64,000 nt of DNA, from assembly GCA_049841135.1 (NCBI GenBank), contig JASGHK010000001.1, positions 868,001 through 932,000 of the forward strand, in the 5' to 3' direction. The translations under genes and the position numbers were made by a program. The DNA comes from JACRCT01 sp049841135 (GTDB taxonomy: Bacteria; Myxococcota; Myxococcia; Myxococcales; UBA5297). The notes beneath the pieces were generated by a model. The model ran no database searches. It was not told where the DNA came from and was given only the letters and a program-made list of their open reading frames with translations. Below are positions 49,721 to 57,692 of this stretch, in pieces; within the stretch, counting starts at the first letter, position 1; each line of letters starts with the position of its first letter.

Positions 49721-50283
49721 CAGGGCACCACGATGGTGTCGCCGGGCTGGAGGGCGAAGTCCCGCTTTCCGGGCGCATCCACCAACTCCCCGTAGTCGAC
49801 GCGGATGCGCTGCTGGTTCCTGCGCACGACGACGATGCCGCCCTTGGAGGCGAACTCGTTCGGGCCGCCGGCCATCGAGAGCGCCTGGAGCACGGTCGTG
49901 CGGTTGCGCAGCGGGAAGCCCCCGGGCCGGGCGACCTCGCCGATGACGAAGAAGCGCGGCGCGTTGACCTCCCGGACGATGACCACCACCCGCGGGTCCT
50001 GGACGAAGGGCGAGAGCCGCGCGCGGATCGCCTCGGCCACCTGGTCGGGCGACTGGCCGGCCGCCTCGACCTCGCCGACCAGCGGCAGGCTGATCAGGCC
50101 GTCGGGGCGGACCGGCACCACCCGCGAGAGGTCGGCGTCGCGCCAGACCGAGACGTCGAGCACGTCCTCGCGGCCGATGAGGTAGGGGCCGGTCTTCTCC
50201 TCGGCCGGGATCTCGCCTCCGTGGGCGCAGGAGGCCGCGACGAGGGCGGCCGCCAGGGCGGCGGGCAGATTGGCGATGCGCAT
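49720..50283 (-). CDS. Wza-like polysaccharide export lipoprotein (ExoA-like)
   Basis: 187 residues. Lipoprotein signal (LVAASC), poly-export domain (YLIGREDVLDVSVWRDADLSRVVPVRPDGLISLPLVGEV) and one SLBB domain (RFFVIGEVARPGGFPLRN). Much shorter than E. coli Wza (379), lacking the C-terminal barrel helix. That explains the separate barrel protein downstream. First gene of the locus; a sigma-54-type promoter lies 60 bases upstream. Confidence 0.9.
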   Translation of the reverse strand: MRIANLPAALAAALVAASCAHGGEIPAEEKTGPYLIGREDVLDVSVWRDADLSRVVPVRPDGLISLPLVGEVEAAGQSPDQVAEAIRARLSPFVQDPRVVVIVREVNAPRFFVIGEVARPGGFPLRNRTTVLQALSMAGGPNEFASKGGIVVVRRNQQRIRVDYGELVDAPGKRDFALQPGDTIVVP

Positions 50284-50342
50284 GAGTCCAGTCCCCCCAG
50301 TGGCGAGGCAGTCGTCCGGCCTCGCGGTCCTGGCTGCACCAG

Positions 50343-50358
50343 AGCACCGCTCGTGCCA
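50343..50358 (-). promoter_or_regulatory. Sigma-54 type promoter of the polysaccharide locus
   Basis: Minus-strand TGGCACGAGCGGTGCT matches the -24/-12 consensus TGGCACG-N4-TTGCW with one mismatch (G for the first T of TTGCW). Predicted start about 12 bases downstream, 48 bases before the wza-like ATG. Confidence 0.55.
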
Positions 50359-50607
50359 GGGGGGCTCGGGCCCGTGCCCGTGGGGAAGCAGGCGGACGGG
50401 CGAGGCGGCGCGAGTCCGCGCGTGGGAACCGGATTTCCGCATGACGCGTCGCGTGGACCGCGTGCGAGCGCTCGCCGGCTCGGAGCGCGGCCGAGCGGGA
50501 GTGGCCATTTCGGGGTAGCCGAGTCCCACGCGGTGGAGCCCCGGCACATCACTTGAAACGGGGACTGACGACGACGGCAGGGAGTGGGGGTCCGGGGAGC
50601 TTCGGGG

Positions 50608-50838
50608 ATGGTGCGGGTGGCGGTGGCGGCAGCGCTGGCGATGGGGCTGGCGGTGGGGGCGCGGGCGGCGCTGCGCGGGTGGGTGGGCGACGTGTGGGCG
50701 GAGTACGTCGCGCTGTTGGTGGTGGGGGCGTCGCTGTCGCTGGCGGGGGCGTGGGCTGGGCGTGGAGAGAGGCGAGCGATGGAGGCGGGCACCCCGGACG
50801 CCCACTCCCCGCTGACGCGCGAACGGGCTAGCGCTTGA
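50608..50838 (+). CDS. Possible small membrane protein
   Basis: 76 residues, divergent from the export gene. Two predicted membrane helices (VRVAVAAALAMGLAVGA, VALLVVGASLSLAGAWA). A GGGGAG lies ahead of the ATG. Its end overlaps a convergent gene. Composition is very GC-rich, so it could be spurious. Confidence 0.4.
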   Translation: MVRVAVAAALAMGLAVGARAALRGWVGDVWAEYVALLVVGASLSLAGAWAGRGERRAMEAGTPDAHSPLTRERASA

Positions 50839-51232
50839 GGCCGTTGTTGCGGCGCTGCCCCTGGCCGTCGCGGTAGATGCTCTCCAGGTCGTCGAGCTCG
50901 CGGCGCAGCAGCGCCGTGGCGACGGGGTCGGCGGGCACGCGATCGAACAGGCGCATGATCCGGTCGACGCGCCGCTGGATCTCGTGGGCGCGGTCGGGGG
51001 TGATGCGCTTGAGCATCACGTCGCAGGCGGTGCCGACCAGCAGCCGCACCACGTCGTCGCGGCTGTGGAGGGTCTCCTCGCGCTTCTGACCCTCGCCGCG
51101 GATGACGCGGAAGGTGCGCTCGGCGGTGGGGGTGGACGGCGGCCGGGCGGGCCGCGGCTCGGCGGGGACGCGCAAGGGGAGCGGCAGCTGCCGGCCCTTG
51201 CCCTTGTCGCTCTTGTCGTCGCTGGCGGCCAC
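50828..51232 (-). CDS. Unknown cytoplasmic protein
   Basis: 134 residues. Basic Pro-rich N-terminus, then helical segments (RDDVVRLLVGTACDVMLKRITPDRAHEIQRRVDRIMRLFDRV). No membrane segment. GTG at 51232 is preferred on composition; a TTG at 51268 is possible. No family recognised. Confidence 0.65.
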   Translation of the reverse strand: MAASDDKSDKGKGRQLPLPLRVPAEPRPARPPSTPTAERTFRVIRGEGQKREETLHSRDDVVRLLVGTACDVMLKRITPDRAHEIQRRVDRIMRLFDRVPADPVATALLRRELDDLESIYRDGQGQRRNNGLKR

Positions 51233-51342
51233 GGCTTCGAAGATAGCGCAGGGTCGGCGGGGGGCCAAAGAAGTGGCCGGGCGAGGGCCTGGAGGGCACG
51301 TCGGATTGCCGGCCGGCAGCGGAGCCGTTAAGCTCCAAGGTC

Positions 51343-52357
51343 ATGGACTGGGCCGCGCTCACCAGCCGCATCGTCGTCGCCAAGGCCGACACCAACCACC
51401 TCAAGTGGGACGGGAACCCCGGCCACTACGAGGTCTGGTTCCTGACCCTCAACGCGCCGATGGAGAAGCTGGGGTTCTGGCTGCGCTACACGCTCGACGC
51501 TCCGCTCGCCGGCCCGCCCTTCCGCGAGCTGTGGGCGCACGTCTTCGATGCCGCCCATCCCGAGCAGAGCTTCGGCCTCCGGACACGTCACCCGGTCGAG
51601 GGTCCGCTGGCCGGGCCCCACGAGCTCTTCGCGATGCCGGGTGGAGTCCTCCAGGAAGGGCTCGCCCGTGGGAGGGCCGAGGGCGGCGGCCACGTCGTCG
51701 AGTGGGACCTGGGCTACGACGCCGACCCTTGCTCGGCGTACCTGGCGCCCTACCTCTTCCGCCGGCTGGGCATCTCCAAGACCTCGCTCGTGCTCGCCAA
51801 CCCCGACGCCCGCTTCCGCGGCCGCATCGTCGTCGACGGCCGGGAGCTCGACCTTCTACCGCACGCCCGGCTGCCAGACGCACCTGTGGGGCACGCGGCA
51901 CCTGGAGCGCTGGGCCTGGGGTCACTGCAACGCCTTCGACGGCCGCGACGACTGCTCGTTGGACGGCGTGGCGGGGTTCGTCCGCCGCCTGGGCCGGGAG
52001 ATCGGTCCCATCCCCGCGCTCTACCTGCGCTACCGCGGCCTGGACTACTGCCTCAACGCCCTGCCCCAGCTGCTCAAGGCCAAGAGCGCCGTGAGCTTCC
52101 CGACCTGGGGGTTCGAGGGAGCGGCCCGCGACCTGCGCTTCCGGGGCACCTTCAGCGCCCCCGCGCAGCGCTTCCTCCAGGTCCGCTACGAGGATCCCGA
52201 CGGGACGCCCAGCCTGTGTGCCAACACCGAGGTCGCCGACCTGTCGCTGGAGGTCTTCCGCGGAGAGCGGTTGCTCGACCGGCTGAGCGCAACGGGAACC
52301 GCACACCTCGAGTTCGGCTCGCGCAGCCCCCTTCCGGGCGTCCGTGCTAGTGTCTAG
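51343..52357 (+). CDS. Unknown lipocalin/AttH-like protein (one frameshift)
   Basis: About 337 residues. The central motif CQTHLWGTRHLERWAWGHCNAF resembles AttH/CrtC-type lipocalin-like proteins, a loose resemblance. An extra base near 51844-51850 separates the halves; correction gives a continuous TFYRTPG region. Downstream is an MglA-like gene 24 bases away on the same strand, likely one operon. No signal peptide. Confidence 0.6.
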
Positions 52358-52381
52358 CCGCTTTCACTAGCCGAGGATGGA

Positions 52382-53425
52382 ATGACGCTCATCAGCAAGG
52401 CCAACCGGGAGATCTGCGCCAAGATCGTCTATTACGGCCCGGGGCTGTCGGGGAAGACCACCTCCCTGCGCCGCATCTACGAGTCGATCCGCCCCTCCAA
52501 CCGCGGCGAGATGGTGTCGCTGGCCACCGAAGGCGACCGCACCCTCTTCTTCGACTTCCTGCCCATCAAGGTCGAGCGCGTGGGCGACGCCACGGTGCGC
52601 CTGGCGCTCTACACCGTGCCCGGCCAGGTCTTCTACAACGCGACCCGCAAGCTCGTGCTGCAGAACGCCGACGGCGTGGTCTTCGTCGCCGACTCGCAGC
52701 CCGACGCGATGGACTCGAACCTCGAGTCGCTCGACAACCTGCGCGACAACCTGCGCGAGATGGGCCTCGTCCCCGAGCAGGTGCCGCTGGTCATCCAGTA
52801 CAACAAGCGCGACATCGCGAACGTCCTGTCGGTCTCCGACCTGCGCACGCAGCTCAACCCCAACGGCGTCCCCGACTTCGAGACCGTCGCCGCCAAGGGC
52901 AAGGGGCTGATGGAGGCGCTGCGCGCCATCACCCGCACGGTCATCAAGTCGCTGCGGGTCAAGGGCGTCATCGCTCCCCCGCCCCAGCCCCGCGTGCCGA
53001 CCTTCGGCGACTCGAACGGGCCCAGCCTGTCGAGCCTGTCGAGCCAGATCGAAGCGGCCGCCGGCAACGAGGCGCAGGTCGCCGCCGCCGTCGCGAGCAC
53101 CGTGGGCGAGGCCAGCGCGAACAGCGGCATCCTGACGGCGCTCTTGCCGCTCGCCCTGGCCAGCCACGGCGACCTCATCGAGTCCTCCTTCCGAGCCGGC
53201 CACAACCACGAGGCGGTGACCCGCGCCGTCGCGGTGCTGCGCAACCTGCTCAAGACCATGGGGCCGCCGTCGATGAGCGACGTCGAGCTGGCGCTCATGG
53301 CGGGGCTGACCGGGCCGGACTTCTCTCGGCTGCTCAGGGTCGAGCAGGAGAAGACGCCCAGCCGCGTGGACACGGCGTTCACGGTGGTCATGACGGCGCT
53401 GGTGGCGGCGAGGATGCGCAGGTAG
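52382..53425 (+). CDS. MglA-family Ras-like GTPase with C-terminal extension
   Basis: 347 residues. The first 190 residues are MglA-like: P-loop GPGLSGKTT, switch I region EGDRTLFFDFLP, PGQVFYNATRKLVL, and the base motif NKRD. MglA controls polarity and gliding in myxobacteria. A C-terminal segment of about 150 residues after residue 195 (Ser/Ala-rich then helical) is not in the 195-residue classical protein. No mglB lies adjacent. GAGGATGG is the ribosome site. Confidence 0.9.
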   Translation: MTLISKANREICAKIVYYGPGLSGKTTSLRRIYESIRPSNRGEMVSLATEGDRTLFFDFLPIKVERVGDATVRLALYTVPGQVFYNATRKLVLQNADGVVFVADSQPDAMDSNLESLDNLRDNLREMGLVPEQVPLVIQYNKRDIANVLSVSDLRTQLNPNGVPDFETVAAKGKGLMEALRAITRTVIKSLRVKGVIAPPPQPRVPTFGDSNGPSLSSLSSQIEAAAGNEAQVAAAVASTVGEASANSGILTALLPLALASHGDLIESSFRAGHNHEAVTRAVAVLRNLLKTMGPPSMSDVELALMAGLTGPDFSRLLRVEQEKTPSRVDTAFTVVMTALVAARMRR

Positions 53426-53453
53426 GCCAGAGGCCCTCCCCCCTGCCCCCTCC

Positions 53454-53552
53454 AAATACCGGAAGAGCCTCTGGCGACGGACCCGCGACGGGCTCCTCGT
53501 CTGCCCGGACCTGGTGCCCTTCGTCGACTTCCGGGAGCTGGAAGCGACGTGA
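53454..53552 (+). pseudogene. Possible gene remnant
   Basis: A 33-codon stretch ending at TGA (KYRKSLWRRTRDGLLVCPDL then VPFVDFRELEAT) looks like the C-terminal end of a protein without its start. It lies 28 bases past the MglA-like stop and next to a possible immunity gene. Speculative. Confidence 0.3.
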
Positions 53553-53558
53553 CCGTGC

Positions 53559-53990
53559 CTACTCTCCGGGCTTGAAATAGCCGGTCGCAGCAACTCCCAC
53601 GGCCTCGAAGTAGCGCCCATCCGGATCGCTCTCGGGCTGTCCTGGCTCGGGGCATGTGCCGCGCCAAAGGCTGAGCTGCAGATCGAGGAAGATGTACATG
53701 TAGCCCGGCTCGGGCTGGGTCTCGTCAAACTCGTCGTACTCTTCAACGAGTTCTACCGCTTCCTCAGCCAATACCTCGTGGAGGCAAACGCCGTGGAACT
53801 GGGCACGAAAGTCGGGGCTCCTCGCAAGCTCAACGAATTCGACTCGACCTGCAGAGTCGTAGTGGACGAAGAAACCGCCTAGAAACGCCTCGCGCTCCTC
53901 CCTTCCCGAACGCTGAGGCTTGCCAAGGACCTGGTGCACCTCGGCCCGAGTCATGCCCAGGTGGACTGGCCCCACTCCTTGGTGCGGCAC
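53559..53990 (-). CDS. Small protein, possible immunity protein
   Basis: 143 residues, GTG start. Acidic and aromatic-rich (EEYDEFDETQPEPGYMYIFLDLQLSLWRG); the start GVGPVHLGMTRAEVHQVLGKP is a motif common to SmpA-like and to small immunity or lipoprotein families. Lower GC than its neighbours. It is convergent with a possible coding remnant on the plus strand. Confidence 0.6.
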   Translation of the reverse strand: MPHQGVGPVHLGMTRAEVHQVLGKPQRSGREEREAFLGGFFVHYDSAGRVEFVELARSPDFRAQFHGVCLHEVLAEEAVELVEEYDEFDETQPEPGYMYIFLDLQLSLWRGTCPEPGQPESDPDGRYFEAVGVAATGYFKPGE

Positions 53991-54036
53991 GATTCTCGAA
54001 GACCATGACCATCGAGTCCCCTCTCGGCCGCTCAGC

Positions 54037-55002
54037 TCAGAACCGCGCCCCGACCATCCCGCCGGCTTCCAGCGCCCACGCTTCGCGCCGCCACAGCCTC
54101 CGGTCGTTGAGCAGGTGCTCGCGGCTGTTGCCCACCACCCGGCCCGCGACCCGAAGCGACACGGACAGCACCGAGTTCGGCCGCCAGGTCAGCATCACCG
54201 GCAGCGACAACGCCCAGTCCTGCCGGTCGCCCGACTCGTCCGCCGCGTACTCGTTCCAGACGGTGTAGTGGTGCAGCAGCACCCCGCCCAAGAGCCCCAC
54301 CTCGACCTCGAGCTGCTCGTCGATTGGCTGCCGCCAGCTCGGCCCCGCGAGGATCGTCCACTCCAGCACGCGCAGGTCGGAGCTCAGCGTCGGGCTCCAG
54401 GATCCCGTCAGCACCACGCCCAGCCGGCCGCCCCAGCGCAGCGTCAGGCGCGCCTCGGGATCGTTTCCTCCCCCTCGGATGACCGCCCCACCTCCCAGCG
54501 TCACGTCGACCGACCACCAGCGCGGCTCGGGCGGAGGCGGCGGCACCGGCACCGGATCGGGAACCTTGGGCGGCGGCGTCAGCGCGCGCGCCAACTCCAC
54601 CAGCTTCTGCGAGACCTCCAGGTGCAGCTCCTGCTGCGCCTCGCTGCCGATGGCGACCTCGCGATACTCGGTGCCGGCCGAGCTCGTCCCGGTCAGCTTG
54701 AGGATCGTCTCGTTGGCTTCGGTCGCCCCGTCCGGCCGGGGGAGGACGACGATCGACAGCCGCACGTCCGGGGTCGCCGTCGGCGCCACCACCGCGAAGC
54801 TCTCCTGCACCAGCCGCAGGACGGCCTGCTTCTCCAGCGCCAGCGCCCCCACCTTCTTGTAGGTCGCTTCGTCCAGCGCCGTCAGGTCGAGCGCCACGGA
54901 CGTCACCTGCGTCGTCGGACCCGGCGCCGGCGACACCGAGGCCGGCATGGCCACGAGCGCCGCCGCCGCCAGCGCGGCGCACAGTGAGCCCCCGGGGACC
55001 AT
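54037..55002 (-). CDS. Outer-membrane protein with signal peptide
   Basis: 321 residues. Signal peptide (LAAAALVAMPASVSPA), a domain of about 120 residues with VALDLTALDEATYKKVGALA and LSIVVLPRP, a Pro-rich linker, then a beta-rich C-half ending in GARF, with terminal Phe typical of barrels. ATG overlaps the upstream stop (TGATG), so it is coupled to the gene before. Function unknown. Confidence 0.75.
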   Translation of the reverse strand: MVPGGSLCAALAAAALVAMPASVSPAPGPTTQVTSVALDLTALDEATYKKVGALALEKQAVLRLVQESFAVVAPTATPDVRLSIVVLPRPDGATEANETILKLTGTSSAGTEYREVAIGSEAQQELHLEVSQKLVELARALTPPPKVPDPVPVPPPPPEPRWWSVDVTLGGGAVIRGGGNDPEARLTLRWGGRLGVVLTGSWSPTLSSDLRVLEWTILAGPSWRQPIDEQLEVEVGLLGGVLLHHYTVWNEYAADESGDRQDWALSLPVMLTWRPNSVLSVSLRVAGRVVGNSREHLLNDRRLWRREAWALEAGGMVGARF

Positions 55003-55436
55003 CACTCCAGGGTGTATCCGGCCGACTCGAGCCAGGCGTCGGCCAGCGCGGCTTCGGTGAACCACAAGTTCTGCATCGGCTTGTACCGGGCGCCGGAGTA
55101 CGTCTCGCGGATCTCCAGCTTGACCTTCCCCGAGCCGGCGTCGGACACGAACGCGCGCACCTTGCAGCGCGACGTCACCCCGCTCTCCATCGGGTTGCCC
55201 TCGAGGCAGAGCTGGTCGTCGACCGAGACCCTGCGCACGAAGGCCATCGCCCGCTCGCGCTCCTTCCTGCAGTTGAGCCGGACGGTCTCGTCCGGCTGCG
55301 CCTGGCAGCGGTCCTTCTTCGGGTCGGTCACGCGGTCGGCGAAGCGGCCGCCCTCCTCGGGGTGCGGAATCTTCCCGGCGCCGCAGCCGGTGTGGGCGAG
55401 CGGCGCGAGCAGCGCGACGAGCGCGAGGTAGCGCAT
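55002..55436 (-). CDS. Secreted/lipid-anchored small protein, unknown
   Basis: 144 residues with an N-terminal signal (LALVALLAPLAHTGC). The lipobox is imperfect. Five Cys in the mature part, including a C-x12-C spacing near RCQAQPDETVRLNC and one later pair, could form disulfides. It lies 4 bases after the prfB stop and is coupled to the outer-membrane protein gene. Confidence 0.75.
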   Translation of the reverse strand: MRYLALVALLAPLAHTGCGAGKIPHPEEGGRFADRVTDPKKDRCQAQPDETVRLNCRKERERAMAFVRRVSVDDQLCLEGNPMESGVTSRCKVRAFVSDAGSGKVKLEIRETYSGARYKPMQNLWFTEAALADAWLESAGYTLE

Positions 55437-55440
55437 CGGT

Positions 55441-56554
55441 CTACTCCTGAGGACGGTTCGGGTTGCGCACGCCCAGCAGCCACGCGGTGATGAACTCCTC
55501 GAGGTCGCCGTCGAGCACCGCGTTGACCTGGCCCTTCTCCACGCCGGTCCGGTGGTCCTTGATGAGCTGGTAGGGGTGCAGCACGTAGGAGCGGATCTGC
55601 GAGCCGAAGGCGATGTCCATCTTGGCGCTCTCGGCCTTGTTGCGCTCGGCGTCGCGCCTCTTCTGCTCCTCTTCGTACAGGCGCGAGCGCAGCACCTGGA
55701 AGGCCAGGTCGCGGTTGCGGCTCTGGCTGCGCTCGGTCTGGATGGTGATGACCCAGTTCTTGGGGATGTAGCGCAGCTGGATGGTGGACGAGGTCTTGTT
55801 CACCTTCTGGCCGCCGGCGCCGCCGCCGCGGATGGCCTTGACCTCGATGTCCTTCTCCGGGATGTCGATCTTGATGCTGTCGTCGATCTGCGGGTGCACG
55901 TCGACCGAGGCGAAAGCCGTCTGCCGGCGGGCGTTGGCGTCGAAGGGGCTGATGCGCACCAGCCGGTGCACGCCGTTCTCGGCCTTGAGGAACCCGTAGG
56001 CGAACTCGCCCTCGATGAAGAGCGAGGCGTTCTTGATGCCCGCCTCCTCGCCGGGGACGAAGTCGGAGAGCTCGACCTTGAAGCCCTTGCGCTCGCAGTA
56101 GCGGGTGTACATGCGCAGGAGCATCGACGCCCAGTCCATGGCGTCGGTGCCGCCGGCGCCGGCGTTGATGTCCAGGAAGCAGGAGGCGCGGTCGTCCGGA
56201 CCGGAGAGCATCCGGTTGAACTCCATCACCTTGACCTGGCGCTCCACCTCGTCGAGGGCGATGCCGGCCGAGGCGACCTCGGCGTCGTCCTTGGCCTCCT
56301 CGGCCAGCTGGAGCAGGACCTCGGCGTCCTCGAGCGCCTTCTCGCCGCGCTCGAACTCGACGACGCGGGCCTCGTGCCCCGCCTTCTCCTTGAGGACGCC
56401 TTGCGCCTTCTGGTTGTCGCCCCAGAAGTCCGGCGCCTGCGCGAGGTGCTCTATCTCCGACAGCCGGGCCTTCTTGCCCGGGATGTCAAAGGTGCCCCCG
56501 GAGCACTTCGAGGCGGTCCTTCAGATCGGTGATGCGTGCGTGCAGGTCAGCCAT
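55441..56554 (-). CDS. prfB: Peptide chain release factor 2 with programmed +1 frameshift
   Basis: 370 residues after the shift. RF2 ends translation at UGA and UAA. SPF anticodon-like motif (VRISPFDANARR) and the GGQ motif (RGGGAGGQKVNKTSS) are present. The first 21 codons end in an in-frame TGA within CTTTGAC, preceded by CGGGGGCAC; a +1 slip reads on as DIPGKKARLSEIE. This is the classic autoregulatory site, so this is not an assembly error. Confidence 0.95.
56485..56491 (-). promoter_or_regulatory. prfB programmed frameshift site
   Basis: CTTTGAC on the minus strand, with a GGGGG stimulator just upstream. Low RF2 favours the +1 slip at CTT and restores RF2 synthesis. Confidence 0.9.
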
Positions 56555-56657
56555 CAGTCTGGTCCTAAGTCGTAAGGTTTGGGTCTGAGCGGGCCGCAGG
56601 CCGGGGAGGACCGGCCGGCCGCAGAGTGGGGAGTCGGAGCGAAGAGGCGCGGTCAGG

Positions 56658-57200
56658 TCACTTGTCGAACCAGCGCTTCTCCATCTCCTGGCTCTGCGTG
56701 ATGGGCGCTTCCTTGCGCTTGGGGGTCAGCGCGACGGCGTTCTCCGCCTCCTCGGGGGTGGCGTCCTCGGTGGTGATGCCCGTGGGAGGCGGCCCGATGA
56801 AGGTGGCGGCGGCCTCCGCGGGTGCGGCGACGGCAGGGGCAGGTGCCGGCGCCTGGACCGCGGGCTGGGCGACCGGGGCCTGCGCAGGCACGCCCGGCTG
56901 GGTCGACGCCGCGCCGGTGAGCCAGGCGGCGATGGCCTCGCGAGCAACGGCACCGACCGGACGGCCGTTGGCCTGGGCGGCAGCGTTGAGGGCGTCCGAC
57001 ATCTCGGGGCTGATGCGAAGGGCGAGCAGGCGTGCGCTCGCGAGCGCGCGGGTCAGCGCCTCGAGCGCCTGGCTCGGCCGGGCGATCTCGAAGTTCTGGG
57101 TGTCCATCATCGCGCGGATCTTGCGAACGAGGTCTTCGCGGTTGAGCCACGCGTCATCGAGCCAGACACACTCGGAGTCGAGGTCGATTTCGAAATCCAT
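56658..57200 (-). CDS. Protein with ribbon-helix-helix-like segment
   Basis: 180 residues. Residues about 60-95 (LALRISPEMSDALNAAAQ, RPVGAVAREAIAAWL) follow the Arc/CopG pattern of a DNA-binding ribbon-helix-helix. An acidic N-terminus (EIDLDSECVWLDDAWLNREDLVRKI) and a Pro/Ala-rich tail surround it. ATG chosen at 57200. Located between prfB and an insertion sequence. No family name. Confidence 0.6.
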   Translation of the reverse strand: MDFEIDLDSECVWLDDAWLNREDLVRKIRAMMDTQNFEIARPSQALEALTRALASARLLALRISPEMSDALNAAAQANGRPVGAVAREAIAAWLTGAASTQPGVPAQAPVAQPAVQAPAPAPAVAAPAEAAATFIGPPPTGITTEDATPEEAENAVALTPKRKEAPITQSQEMEKRWFDK

Positions 57201-57420
57201 GGAGTTTCCCCGGCAGAAGGAAGGGAGCAGGCAAGTCAGGCGTGAAGAGTCGTCTCCCGCTGGCGGGGATGTCAAGGAAAGAGCCCCTAGAGCGGCGGCA
57301 CAGGCGTGAGAGGGCGGGCGGGACGCCCGCAACCACAGGTCCCGTCACCTCCAAAAATGAAAGTGGGACGGACCGGAGGACCTCGGCAGCTCGGGGCAGG
57401 CACCTCGCCTGAACGCACAG
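57201..57420. other. Intergenic region left of the insertion sequence
   Basis: 220 bases; together with the leader of the transposase it makes a gene-free stretch of 492 bases. A GCGGGCG/CGCCCGC hairpin lies at 57316-57332 and a TTGACA hexamer on the minus strand (57270-57275), but with no good -10. Confidence 0.35.
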
Positions 57421-57443
57421 CCCCCAGATCGCCGGCCTTGTGC
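57421..57443. repeat. Left terminal inverted repeat
   Basis: CCCCCAGATCGCCGGCCTTG plus TGC; pairs with 59235-59257 with one mismatch. Confidence 0.6.
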
Positions 57444-57632
57444 GGCCTTGTGCCCAGGCCTTGTGCCAGCGCGGCGCCTGGACATGAACGATGGGTCGAA
57501 CGGTGGGGCCGTTCAGCAAGCTTGCCGGCACAAGGCCTAATGCCGATCACCGAAGGCATTTCTATTGGGCGTAGTTCCCAGGTTACCGAGCGCCCGCCCC
57601 TCGGGAAGCGCGGGAGTTAGTCGTGGAAGGAG

Positions 57633-57688
57633 GCCTCTCTCGTTCGGATAATCGCTTTTGCGAGAAGAGAAACCCGAACAAGAGAGGC
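57633..57688 (+). promoter_or_regulatory. Hairpin covering the transposase ribosome site
   Basis: Arms GCCTCTCTCGTTCGG (57633-57647) and CCGAACAAGAGAGGC (57674-57688), 14 of 15 paired. The right arm includes GAGAGG ahead of the GTG start, so the fold would hide it. Confidence 0.55.
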
Positions 57689-57692
57689 TCCG

